Assembly (NCBI GenBank): GCA_021292165.1
Contig: CM037876.1
Span: 316,662,776 to 316,726,775, forward strand
Direction of reading: 5' to 3'
Origin: Shinisaurus crocodilurus
Lineage: Eukaryota; Chordata; Lepidosauria; Squamata; Shinisauridae
Length of the DNA stretch: 64,000 nucleotides
Below the pieces are notes generated by a model. The model did no database searches. It saw only the letters and a program-made list of their open reading frames with translations, and had not been told where the DNA came from. The position numbers and the translations under genes are program-made. Below, one piece after another: positions 32,511 to 42,087 of the stretch (positions are counted from its first letter, which is position 1; each line of letters starts with the position of its first letter).

Positions 32511-32939
32511 TAGGGAAGTGCAAATCAGCAAGACAAGCTTGCAGAAGTTCTCCAAATCTCATCCCGAATCTCACTCCAACTCGAGTCCCTATCAGTTTGT
32601 GAGCTTTGTTCTTTTTTTTCTTTTTGCATGAAAATCCGTGCATATTTTTCCAAATGCACACATCAATTGTGCACAACTTTGAAATCTACGCATTCTTCTC
32701 CCATTGATTAAACCATATTTGTGAGCATTTCCCAAAAGTGCGCATATTTTCATGTGCATTTTTCAAATGTACACATGCTGTTGTGTGCCCTGTTTTTTGG
32801 GTCCATGAGTCACACTGCAAGTTCAGAAATCTACAGACTTGGACCGTGGGTTTCTTTGAGTCTATATTCAGTCCAGAATGGGTGAACTGGGTAAATCCTG
32901 ACCAAAAACGAACTGAAACCCATTTCTCACACATCCCTA
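32511..32939 (+). mobile_element. Family Q element, reference copy, 429 bp
   Basis: It starts TAGGGAAGTGCAAATCAGCA and ends TTCTCACACATCCCTA, giving inverted ends TAGGGA...TCCCTA. In order it shows AGTTCTCCAAATCTCATCCC, CCCATTGATTAAACCATATT, TGCATTTTTCAAATGTACAC, GGGTAAATCCTGACCAAAAA. AAAG stands before it and CAAAG follows it. It is non-coding. Confidence 0.7.
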
Positions 32940-32944
32940 CAAAG

Positions 32945-33210
32945 CTCTGAGGAGCAGCTTCGCCCAATTGACTCTGCCCAAGTTCTGACATTAGCTTTGG
33001 AGGCCCTGCTCTCTGCACCGTCTTTGTGGAAGATTTAACCAGCAACAGGGCCTTCTCAGTGATGACACCACACTTTTGGAATCCCCTTCCCATCAGGATC
33101 TGCTATGCTCCCTTTCTCTACTTTTAGACGGACTCTAAAAAAGTTCTTGTTGCTGATGATGATGATTCAAATGGGGATTTAATATATAGTTTTAATGTGC
33201 TTAAATTACT
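32945..33210 (+). mobile_element. L2-like LINE C-terminal remnant
   Basis: AGGGCCTTCTCAGTGATGAC, CACACTTTTGGAATCCCCTT and AGACGGACTCTAAAAAAGTT correspond to the GRAFSVMTPRLWNPLPS and FRRTLKKF blocks of L2-type ORF2, with frame breaks. It is old. Confidence 0.65.
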
Positions 33211-33429
33211 TCTATGCTGGTTTTATTGTTGCTATTTTGTTTTATGGATTATTGCTTGCTCTAGTTTTCAGTATATTCATCCTACTGGTTTCTTTGCTGC
33301 TTTTCGGGGAAGAAAGGTGGGAGAGAGAATTAAACACAGAAACAAAGTTTCCTTTGATCTTTGTGGAAAGGCAGACGGTCAAAGGACTTACTGACAGACT
33401 CAGGACATTTTCACTGTTCATGATTACAC

Positions 33430-33560
33430 TAGTGCAGGAGAAAGATTTGCTGCTGCTGCTGCTGCTGCTGCTCTAGCTATGCCCCATCAGTCTTCATGGC
33501 ACTTTACAGTGTGCAAGATGACAGGTCCCTGTCCTGAGGAGCTTGCAATCTAAAATTCAA
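33430..33560 (-). mobile_element. LINE 3' tail with (CTG)n
   Basis: A (CTG)n run of about eight units (33449-33473) is followed by CTTCATGGCACTTTACAGTG, ACAGGTCCCTGTCCTGAGGA and GCTTGCAATCTAAAATTCAA, a known style of minus-strand LINE ending in reptiles. The clade is not assigned. Confidence 0.5.
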
Positions 33561-33806
33561 CACAGGGGAAGAACAGACAGACGAAGGAGAGGGAGGTGGC
33601 GGCAGGCACAGTAAACAGGGAAGCAATCTGCAGTTATTTCAGTTGCAGCACATGCTACAGGATGAATTTCATCAGGGCATGGAAACTCTGGGCTTGTGCC
33701 AAAGGTTTAATGGAAAAGGTGGATTTTGGAAGACGGGTTTGGAAAAAAGTGGGGAAGATAAAGCAGGAGGGGTGTCCTGGGAGGTAGTCCCGGGCAAGAA
33801 CACATC

Positions 33807-34600
33807 TTTTATTTATTTATTTATTATATTTATCAATCGCTCATCTGGCCGGTCACCCGGCCACCCTGGGCGATGTACAATTAAAATACAACAAAACAAC
33901 ACAATAAAATATAATAATTAAAACAATATAAAAAATTCTCATTAAAAACCTAACCCACCCCATATTCCCGCCTGAACAGCCATGTTTTAAATGCACGGTG
34001 GAAGCTCATCACGGAGGGGGCATGGCGAAGGTCACTAGGGAGGGAGTTCCATAATGTGGGGGCCGCCACAGAGAAGGCCCTCTTCCTAGTCCCCAACAGC
34101 CTGGCTGCTCTGGCTGATGGGATAAGGAGAAGGCCGTCCGTGGCAGACCTTGTTGAGCGGCCTTCTTGATGTTGCTGGAGGCGCTCCTTGAGATAAGCTG
34201 GGCCGGAGCCGTGTAGGGTTTTAAAGGTCAAAACCAACACCTTGAATTCGGCTCGGCAAGCAACTGGTAGCCAGTGTAGCTCCTTGAGCACTGGCGTGAT
34301 GTGATCCCGCCAGCGGCTGCCTTTAACCAGGCGAGCCGCCGCGTTCTGTACCAGCTGTAGCTTCCGAACCGTCTTCCAGGGTAACTCCACATAGAGCGCA
34401 TTACAGTAGTCTAGGCGAGAGGAGACCAAGGCATGAACCACTGATGGGAGCAGGTGATTAGGAAGGTAGGGGCGCAGCTGCCGTATCAGATGGAGTTGAT
34501 ACAGCGCCGCCCGGCTCACAGCTGCCACCTGAGCCTCCATGGACAGCTTATGTCCCTGTGTCAACAACTTTCTGCATTCAGATATATCTAGCACGTAAGG
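33807..34600 (-). mobile_element. L2-type LINE 3' end, longest copy
   Basis: The minus-strand frame 33950-34594 (214 aa) is open through SSRLDYCNALYVELPWKTVR, KLQLVQNAAARLVKGSRWRD, HWLPVACRAEFKVLVLTFKT and SFHRAFKTWLFRREYGVG. The 3' UTR ends in an ATAAATA repeat. It reaches further upstream than the copy at 19285, into the segment that follows the reverse transcriptase (HLIRQLRPYLPNHLLPSVVH). Confidence 0.94.
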
Positions 34601-35435
34601 GGAAAGGATTCTAGTCTAGCTTTCTACCTGATGTGCTAGCTTCCATGGTGGAGGACATTTTTGACATGATTCCCCACTGGCACTCGGAGGTGACGCCAGG
34701 CACCTTTTCTGCACGCGCAGACAAGCACACTGATATTTATCCATACTGATTTCCCTGATGTGAAAATAGCTAAGGGTGGGGACTCTACGACCCACCCCAC
34801 CCCACACACTACCACTGTGCCCAGGTTTGTCTAGAATTAATAAAGCACAGTGATCCATCATGTCAAAAGCCCTGGCAGCTCACCTAAACTGTCATCACAA
34901 GAAGGCAATTTAGAAAGCTGATGGGTTTTCGTAAAGAACTAATGACATTAGTCTAATCTCTAAAAATCAGACACAGCAAGAGTGAAGGGGGGGAGGGAGG
35001 AGGGAAGCTTTTTACATCACAGCAGGGATGAAATTAATGCATTGGCCCAGCTTTGCCTTGACAAAAGGGGACATTTCCTCTCAGTCATTCTATGGTTTAA
35101 GGTAGACACGCTCCATTAATTAGTTAGTTCAAATCAGGCCTGCCTAACCTGGGAGTCCTGGGGCGGAACACAGCAGAGCAGACTCGGCTGGCCTCAGCCT
35201 CGTCGCCAGCTGCTCCAGGGCGCTGTCCCAGGTCCTGACTCTGGACTAACACCTTGGGCTCCTCACAGCTGCCCGCCCGCCCGCCCGCCTGCCTGCCTGC
35301 CTGCCTGCCAGGGTCTGAAACCCACCTGCAGTAGGAATGTAGGAGGAATGCAGTCATTGTAAACTCTGATAGGATGTGACATCATGATCTGCACCTGCTG
35401 GACTAACATGAGGATGGGAACTTAGCTGTCCACAC
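34601..35435. other. Stretch without genes; (CCCG)n(CCTG)n tract
   Basis: A GCCC/GCCT tetranucleotide tract lies at 35272-35309. The GC-rich surroundings (35150-35320) give a short minus-strand frame with glycine-alanine runs, an artefact. No exon was supported. Confidence 0.45.
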
Positions 35436-36153
35436 TAGAGAGGTGCCAACTAGCAAGGCTTGAGCTGATCAAAGTTCTCTAAATTCCACCTCGAAGCACG
35501 TTCCAACTCGTGTCCATATCAGATTTTGAGCTTTGCTTTCCCCCCCCCTTTCACACAGAAATCTGTGAATATTTTCATGCATGTTTCCCCCCCAAAAAAT
35601 GTACACATTTTCCTCCCATTGATTAAATCATGTTTGTGCACCTTTTTTTCAAGATGCAGACTTTTCAAATGTACACATTTTCCTAACCTTTTGTCTGTTT
35701 GTTTTATTCCGCGAATCACATCACAAGCTCAAGAAGCCCAGGCCGGGGAGCAAATGCCATCAGCTCCTGAAACGACCATCACCGGCCTGAGAGGACTGTT
35801 GGGGCAGCCCCTCTCCCGCCTTCCCTGGGGCTACAGCGGGAAGGCGGAAGAAAAGCCCCGGCCAGGGAGATTGTGCCAGCAATCAGCTCCAGAAGAAACC
35901 TTCAGTTGGCCTGAGAGAACTGGTGTATGTTTGGTTTGAGGGGGTAACATTTGTTTGAGCATTTAAACACTGTAAACCGCTTTGGGTGCCTTAGCAGAAA
36001 GGCGGTTAATAGAAATGTAATAAATAAATAAATAAAAGAATGCATGGATATTTGAGCACAGGTTGCATTCGGGCTCATGTTCAGCTCCGGGAGGTGAAAA
36101 CTGGGTAAACTCTGATCAAAAATGAACTGAAACAAATTTCTCCTGCATCCCTA
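35436..36153 (+). mobile_element. Family Q element split by a SINE
   Basis: The left part (CTGATCAAAGTTCTCTAAAT, TCCATATCAGATTTTGAGCT, CCCATTGATTAAATCATGTT) runs to about 35730 and the right part (TTGCATTCGGGCTCATGTTC, GTAAACTCTGATCAAAAATG, TTTCTCCTGCATCCCTA) resumes at about 36037. Confidence 0.65.
35735..36036 (+). mobile_element. SINE or LINE 3' end nested in family Q
   Basis: The insert ends with AAACCGCTTTGGGTGCCTTA, GCAGAAAGGCGGTTAATAGA and (AAATAAAT)n, the tail form shared by L2-mobilised elements. AAGAA at its left and AAGAA at its right border may be the target duplication. Its 5' part is GC-rich and contains a short inverted motif around GGCGGAAG. The family is not assigned. Confidence 0.5.
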
Positions 36154-36208
36154 AAATTTCTGCCTTAAAGACTTCCTGAACACTCAAAAACCAAACTGAA
36201 ATACATTT

Positions 36209-36358
36209 AAACATGCAAATTTTGGATGAAGATACATTTAGAAATGTGTATTTTGAGATAAAATATATCGATAAATGTGTTTAAACGTACGTGTTCATAC
36301 AGGTTGCTGTTACTTAAATCGCAGATTAATGCTGAAATGAGATGGGATGCATTTGTGC
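36209..36358. repeat. 150-bp direct repeat, left copy
   Basis: It starts AAACATGCAAATTTTGGATG and ends GATGGGATGCATTTGTGC, directly before the LINE at 36359. It matches 36862-37011 at 147 of 150 positions with no gaps. Confidence 0.93.
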
Positions 36359-36831
36359 CAACTTCAGTGGACCGGTCATGTTGTTCGAATGCCTGACTGC
36401 CGTCTCCCAAAGCAGTTACTCTACTCCCAACTCAAGGATGGAAAGCGGAATATCGGTGGTCAATATAAGAGGTTTAAAGATGTTCATAAGGCAAATCTAA
36501 AAAAATGCAATATAAACATCGAAAACTGGGAAGCTCTGGCCCATGAATGATCTAAATGGAGGTTGGCCTTTCACAAAGGTTCCATGGACTTTGAAGAAGC
36601 CCGAGTGCAAGGTGAAAGGGAGAAACGTGCTAAGCGAAAAGCATGTCAAATGAATCTTTTACAGGACCATCTTCCATCTGGTAACCTGTGTCCTCACTGT
36701 GGGAAGCTGTGTGGATCTAGAATTGGCCTCCACAGTCACTTACGGACCCATCGCTAGAGTCTACACAATCTTCTTTAGAATTTCCTCCTTTTTATCCCGG
36801 AAGACAATCTTACTCGGTCACGAGTGATCGC

Positions 36832-36861
<30 letters not shown>
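36359..36861 (+). mobile_element. C2H2-tailed LINE 3' end between 150-bp direct repeats
   Basis: The insert starts CAACTTCAGTGGACCGGTCA and matches 38481-38961 at about 98 percent. It encodes the last ~130 residues with one stop (TGA after HE at 36547), so the frame is split into 36347-36550 and 36563-36757. The C2H2 finger is intact (CPHCGKLCGSRIGLHSH). It ends in (ATG)n at 36833-36861. Confidence 0.92.
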
Positions 36862-36863
<2 letters not shown>

Positions 36864-37011
36864 ACATGCAAATTTTGGATGAAGATACATTTAGAAATGT
36901 GTATCTTGAGATAAAATATATCGATAAATATGTTTAAACGTACATGTTCATACAGGTTGCTGTTACTTAAATCGCAGATTAATGCTGAAATGAGATGGGA
37001 TGCATTTGTGC
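36862..37011. repeat. 150-bp direct repeat, right copy
   Basis: It begins directly after the (ATG)n tail of the LINE and ends GGGATGCATTTGTGC. Only three substitutions separate it from 36209-36358. Confidence 0.93.
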
Positions 37012-37246
37012 GTGAAGCCATCACGAAGTCACATAGACTAGAAACAGAATGATCCCTCCATCCCTAACTTCAGCCTGTAGAGCACGGATGCCACACAACC
37101 CACTCACAGACCATCACCTGCCTCCAAGCAATGGCTCCTCTGTGGGCTTCCATCATGGGCATGAAAGGGATGGGCCACGGCTCCTCGTTGCGCATGGAAC
37201 AGGATGGCAATGTGCGCATCAATCTTACGCCTCCATTTTCTCCCCT

Positions 37247-37322
37247 TATTTTATTTATTTATTATTGACATTTATTTATCGCCCATCTGGCCGGCAACCG
37301 GCCACCCTGGGTGATGTACATA
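37247..37322 (-). mobile_element. L2-type LINE, extreme 3' end
   Basis: (TTTA)n followed by TATCGCCCATCTGGCCGGCA and CGGCCACCCTGGGTGATGTA is the 3' terminus of the same L2 family as at 19285 and 33807. Confidence 0.88.
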
Positions 37323-37532
37323 GGAGAAAAACAAAGGTTACTGGTAACCTCCGGCACCCATTGACACCCTGGTCCCACCATCTACTCTCCATCACCAGTT
37401 ATGCAGGCTTCATCGTCTTTATTGTGATGTTGCCCTCATAGCAACCCTGAACAGAAGACTGCTGCTATAGAGATGAGGGATCTGAGTCCGCGGCTGAGGG
37501 GAGACTGTTACGGGACCAGGCCAGCCTCCTGT

Positions 37533-37714
37533 CCTCTGTGGCTCATGCTGGCTCAGCTTGTCTGAGCGTGGAAAGCTAAGCCGGGTCAGGCCTGGTTATT
37601 ACTTGGATGGGAGACCCCTCCTCTAGTTTCCTGCATTGAGCAGGGGGTTGGACTCGATAGCCTTGTAGGCTCCTTCCAACTCTATGATCTATGAAATCTA
37701 TGAAATCTATGAAT
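37533..37714 (+). mobile_element. 5S rRNA-headed SINE with CR1 tail, best copy
   Basis: Head: CTCTGTGGCTCATGCTGGCT, then GGAAAGCTAAGCCGGGTCAG and CCTGGTTATTACTTGGATGG, GAGACC (box A, intermediate element and box C of 5S rRNA). Join at about 37616/37617. Tail: CCTCCTCTAGTTTCCTGCAT, GAGCAGGGGGTTGGACTCGA, CTTGTAGGCTCCTTCCAACT, ending in TATGATCTATG and two AAATCTATG units. Confidence 0.94.
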
Positions 37715-38302
37715 GAGGTTAGGGTGGGTGGACAAATTTGTCAGCTTTGCTTTCTCCTGCACTCAATTTTTTTTTTTTTAATCATGGCCTTCCGTCCAAA
37801 ATATAAAGAAATTTGTGGATTTGCATACATTCTGATCAAAAATGAAATGAAATGAAATTTTCACCCAGCCAAATTCAATAGCTCCAGCTATTCCCATCAC
37901 GGAGAGGATAATGTTGTAGCTGCCTGCCATGTAGCTGCCTGTTAGAGATGTGGAGCCTGTCAGGGGGAGAAAAACAACAACAAGATGTGGCAACCCTAAC
38001 TCAGCATTACAAACGTTGCTGAATTCACAGGGATTCCAAACCCAAACTCTTAAGAGCTAATTATCCAAAGCCCTAGACCTGAACGGATTAATCTGTCCAT
38101 TTCGGTTTTCTCCCACCTTCATTTGGAAAAATAAAATATAATCCCAAATTCTTTCTGTCCTAAATATGGAGCGAATATGAAATATATAATGCAGGCATGA
38201 AAGAGGCACATCCTGTCATAGACAGGAAGAGGGACTCCCTGGGCACGGAGAGCCACAATGGAGCACTGAAGCATGCTGACAAGCATTCTGTATGATAGCA
38301 AA
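37715..38302. other. Stretch without genes
   Basis: A T-run lies at 37769-37780, and 37785-37850 carries family Q-like fragments (CATTCTGATCAAAAATGAAATG). No exon was supported. Confidence 0.35.
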
Positions 38303-38961
38303 CTTTATTGTATGCCTGCGAAACATGGACTATCTATAAACGTCACTTCCACCTCCTTGAAAGGTTTCATCAACGTTGCCTCCGGAAAATCCTGCGAATT
38401 ACTTGGGAAGATAGGCGAACAAATGTCAGTGTACTGGAAGAAGCAAAGACTACTAGCATTGAAAAAATGATCCTTCAATGCCAACTTCAGTGGACCGGTC
38501 ATGTTGTTCGAATGCCTGACTGCCGTCTCCCAAAGCAGTTACTTTACTCCCAACTCAAGGATGGAAAGCGGAATATCGGTGGTCAATATAAGAGGTTTAA
38601 AGATGTTCATAAGGCTAATCTAAAAAAATGCAATATAAACATCGAAAACTGGGAAGCTCTGGCCCATGAACGATCTAACTGGAGGTTGGCCTTTCGCAAA
38701 GGTTCCATGGACTTTGAAGAAGCCCGAGTGCAAGGTGAAAGGGAGAAACGTGCTAAGCGAAAAGCACGTCAAATGAATCCTTTACAGGACCATCTTCTAT
38801 CTGGTAACCTGTGTCCTCACTGTGGGAAGCTGTGTGGATCTAGAATTGGCCTCCACAGTCACTTACGGACCCATCGCTAGAGTCTACACAATCTTCTTTA
38901 GAATCTCCTCCTTTTATCCCGGAAGACAATCTTACTCGGTCACCAGTGATCGCCTGATGAT
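38303..38961 (+). mobile_element. C2H2-tailed LINE 3' end, best copy
   Basis: The 659-bp element is 5'-truncated and ends in a short (TGA)n. GATAGCAAA stands on both sides (38294-38302 and 38962-38970), a 9-bp target duplication. Its encoded protein segment is open throughout. Other copies are at 11164, 36359, 55613 and 59399. The clade is uncertain: the YACETWT-type segment followed by a terminal C2H2 finger fits APE-type LINEs such as RTE relatives, but this could not be tested. Confidence 0.92.
38308..38880 (+). pseudogene. LINE ORF2 C-terminus with C2H2 finger, 190 aa
   Basis: The frame reads YACETWTIYKRHFHLLERFH, then QLQWTGHVVRMPDCRLPKQL, GKRNIGGQYKRFKDVHKANL, a basic stretch EREKRAKRKARQM and the C2H2 finger CPHCGKLCGSRIGLHSHLRT-H (C-x2-C-x12-H-x3-H) at the natural stop. 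This follows the RT domain in the family; the finger probably helps bind target DNA or the element RNA. Only the last fifth or so of the protein remains, so it is non-functional, although the open frame suggests youth. Confidence 0.85.
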
Positions 38962-39209
38962 GATAGCAAATGCTCCAGTGTTTCCCGTGGGCATGTAAGG
39001 GTCTGTTTTGTCCTCTCTTGCATATCAGAATGCTTCACAACATGATCGAGCCATATAAAAGGATGCATGGCGTGAAGAAAGTGGAGAGGGAGGCATTTTT
39101 CTCCCTCTCTCATAATACTGGAACCCAAAAGCATAGTGTTAGGATTGGATGGATTCCTTGGCTAGTGGAATCCAAGGCTATCAGTGGCTAGCAATCCTGA
39201 TGACGATAT

Positions 39210-39385
39210 GCTAGCTGCAGTATCAGAGGTGGAATGCCTACCAATTATCAGCTGCTGGAGGACATGAGCAAGAGAGTGCGATTGCACTCACGTCCTGCTG
39301 TGAGCTTCCTGTTGGCTTTTGTGGGAACAGAATGCTGGACTAGATGGACATTTGATCTGATCCAACATGGCTCCTCTTATGCTGT
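39210..39385 (+). mobile_element. Second CR1-like LINE family, 3' end
   Basis: TGCTAGCTGCAGTATCAGAG, GAACAGAATGCTGGACTAGA, TGATCTGATCCAACATGGCT and TCTTATGCTGTTAT follow the plus-strand 3' end of the family. Confidence 0.7.
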
Positions 39386-39598
39386 TATATTTGCAGTGGG
39401 GGTTTCCAGTTGCAGACACAGAACATGATTGTCATAAAACAAGGCGGTGTCTGTGTGTGCCCATGCACTGAATTTTTGCTTCAGATGTGACTGCCTGTGC
39501 CTATAAAGCCATCTGCTTTGAAATATCGGTGTGGACGTCTCTATCAAGGAATGTTTTTTTTTGCAAGAACAATACCTGAGTTACAATTTTCTATGCAG

Positions 39599-40025
39599 GT
39601 GAGTCACTTTTTACTGCTACACAAAGGACAAGTCTCTGTCTTTCTCTCTCTCTCTCTTTTTTTCCCCTCAGAGAGATCTCTGACAGGCTGTATTGTCAGT
39701 AGCAATCTTTGTCTCCAGAATGGAATATAAGCAAAAGAAAACAAGAAAGCCAGCCTCAGAATCCCTTTTAAAGTTTAAAGAAAGAGTGGCAAAGTACAAC
39801 TCGGCCAGACAGAAGGTTAAATATAATGGAGAGACATTTGAGATGAAAGGAAAGCCAACGCAGAACTGTGACATATCAGCTCAGTTTGACACTCCTAACC
39901 CCTCCCCTACAGGCCGGCTGTGTTTTGCAAGGAGCTTCCACCCTTCTGTCCACTTTGCCGCAGGCATTGACATTGCCAAAAGGTCCACAACATTGTTAGA
40001 GAGGAATGAGGCCATAGATCAGTAG
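39599..40025 (+). other. Exon-like signal: donor, 72-bp gap, acceptor and 101-codon frame
   Basis: GCAG/GTGAGT stands at 39595-39604 and a C/T-rich tract ends in CCCCTCAG at 39670, a textbook donor-acceptor pair 72 nt apart. A good start context (AGAATGG, A at -3 and G at +4) at 39720 opens a frame of 101 codons beginning MEYKQKKTRKPASESLLKFK, basic at its start, ending at a stop within the SINE at 40022. The protein is not recognised. A chance combination is quite possible, since the pyrimidine tract is a (CT)n repeat. Confidence 0.15.
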
Positions 40026-40175
40026 CCCAGCATTGGCTTGGCACACGAAAAGGTCCCTGGTTTAATCTGTGGCATCTCCAGGTATGGCTCGGATAGACAC
40101 CTGTCCAAACCTCAGAGATCCACTGCCAGCTGGTGTTGACAGTACCGAGTTAGACGGACCAATGGTCTGTGGCGG
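40022..40175 (+). mobile_element. tRNA-headed SINE
   Basis: AAAAGGTCCCTGGTTTAATC, GGCATCTCCAGGTATGGCTC, AGTACCGAGTTAGACGGACC and AATGGTCTG match the family order in the copy at 63164. The first tRNA-like bases are decayed. Confidence 0.7.
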
Positions 40176-41090
40176 GGGGGGATGGACAAACGAGCGAAGT
40201 CCGAGATCGCCAGGATTCTCCGAACATGGTCTCGCTGCCCGTCTTGTCCCAATTCCCGTTCGCATTTGTGATTGCTGCTGCTTCCCAGGGCCGGCGCTAC
40301 CGCTAGGCAGACCCAGGCGGCTGCCTAGGGCGCGTGGCGGAAGAGGGCGCAAACTCTGCGCCCCTTCCTCGCCTCCGGCGCGCTCCTGCCCTGCCTGCCG
40401 CCTCCGCCGCTCCTCCCCGCCCACTTGCCGGCCGCTGCCGCCGCCGCAGCAACCGCCCCCCGCGCGCCCGCCCGCCAACCATCTACCTACCTTCGTCCCA
40501 TCGCGTCGGAGGAGGAGGCGGCGGCAGCAGCAGCCAGCAGCGGTGGGCGGTGGGAAGGTAGGTGGTTGGCGGACGGGCGCGCGGTCGCGCACGCGCGCGG
40601 GGGGTGTTGCAAAGCAGGGCTGCTTTGCTCCGGAGGCCCCCCCCCACGGCACGAGGGAGGGCGCCTAATATAATTTGGCCTAGGGCGCCAAACAGCCCTG
40701 CACCGTTCCTGCTGCTTCCTCTGCACGAACAGGAAAATTGTGCAAATCAAGCAGTGGTTGATCGTGAAATTTCAGCAACTTTCCCCGGTTCAATTTGTGC
40801 AAAGTTCCTAAATGTACAGAAATTTCCTAAACCTATGCAAATTTCCTAAATTTCCTCGATAGACTAAAGTGGGGCTGATTCAGTTTACAGGGGAAATTTG
40901 TGGAAATTGTGCAAATTTAGGAAACTTGTGCAAACTGAACATGAGTACATGTTTGATTGGCAATTTTGGAACAATGTCAACAACGGACACGTGATCGTGC
41001 TCGCATTCGAAGCTGTGAAGAGGGCATGCGCGCGTGTTTTCCCCAGCAAAAATGAGATTCAGAGGGCAAGCCTGTCTGACTGAAGAGAAT
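40176..41090. mobile_element. Family P-related element split by a GC-rich hAT element
   Basis: Left part: ATTCTCCGAACATGGTCTCG, TCCCAATTCCCGTTCGCATT. Right part: TCTGCACGAACAGGAAAATT, GACTAAAGTGGGGCTGATTC, TGTGCAAACTGAACATGAGT. Together they are the inverse of the element at 16910-17200. GTGCAAATTTAGG-type units repeat in the middle. The outer limits are approximate. Confidence 0.55.
40286..40711. mobile_element. GC-rich hAT non-autonomous element, 426 bp, nested
   Basis: The left end is CAGGGCCGGCGCTACC and the right end, inverted, is CAGGAACGGTGCAGGG. CTGCTTCC stands on both sides (40278-40285 and 40712-40719), an exact 8-bp target duplication. Inside are CGGCTGCCTAGGGCGC and, near the other end, GGCCTAGGGCGCC. 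The element has many CpG sites and GCC/GGA runs, so it opens long frames on both strands (up to 199 codons) that are low-complexity and not taken as genes. Confidence 0.85.
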
Positions 41091-42087
41091 GAGGCCCAGA
41101 CTACACATTGCAGTATTAATGCTTTTTTTTCTTTTCTCTTTTTTTAAAAGCATGGTTAAACGGGCCGCTTTTACTATGAAGAAAAAGCAAGCAGCAGGCC
41201 CCTCTGGAACATGATCTGGATTGGGGCCCCACCCACACCTCCTGCAAAAACCCATTGCCCCCACCCACCCAAAAAGTGTAGTTTGCTGCCAATAGTACCT
41301 CTGGGGGCAAAAAGCGGCAAGGGTGATTTTTGGAAAGAAAGTGGTGTGGGTCCTCATGAGGAAAAGGCCACTTGACTGGGCAAGCCCGCCTATGGGGTTT
41401 CTTATTTTTCTAGCAAATTGGACTCATATTTCAGGGCCCAAGGAACTCACATCTAGTATAACTGAAGAGTTCCCCAAGTTGACCCTTCTCCACTTCCACC
41501 AATTGACTTAGAATATACTGTAAAACCTCCTAGGAGCACGGTATAAGAGGCTTAGGCATGAGATAGGCACCAACACTACAGACAAGAGGAACCATTAAAC
41601 AATCAGTTTATTAAAGTGATATTTTGTGCATAAGGGAACGTTTACTTCGGGGCTTCCAGAAGACTGCTTACTGACAATTCTTAAGGACTCAAGAGACGCT
41701 GTTGCTACTACGAGCCTCTTAATTACTTCTTTTACCTCAGTACAAATTCCCTAAACCTCCACCCCAGCCAAATACACTCATAACCAGATCCAGCTCTTGG
41801 GTACAGCCTTCCCTTGACTCCTAAAGCCCCTCCTGTTGTATTACTGGCTGCTTGGACAGTTTATCTGGGGTTTTGCTGCCTGCTCGTGCAAGCTTCCTCT
41901 GGCAAGATCTTAGGGCAGCCTCCTGGCATCACACAGCCAACGGCTCCCTGACCCCGACTTCTCCAGCCATGTATGGTTATCCCACAGGGCCAAGGAAGAG
42001 CTGATTATTTAGGCCTCAAGGAACGTCACTCACGAGCCAACAGAGCAGATCACCCGAGGTTTACAAAAAGATCTGTCAAGGGTTTCA
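41091..42087. other. Stretch without recognised features
   Basis: No repeat or exon was supported over about 1 kb. A T-rich run lies at 41126-41147. The 40977-41357 minus-strand frame has no known motif. Confidence 0.35.

Noticed and set aside
40062..40668. Opposed frames of 196 and 199 codons in GC-rich DNA
   Set aside because: They lie within a hAT element defined by inverted ends and 8-bp flanks, are low-complexity (proline, arginine, glycine, alanine) and overlap on opposite strands.
40275..40719. An 11-bp direct repeat CTGCTGCTTCC as the target duplication
   Set aside because: With 11 bp the right end would not match the left. Taking the inner 8 bp (CTGCTTCC) gives inverted CAGG ends, which fits hAT.
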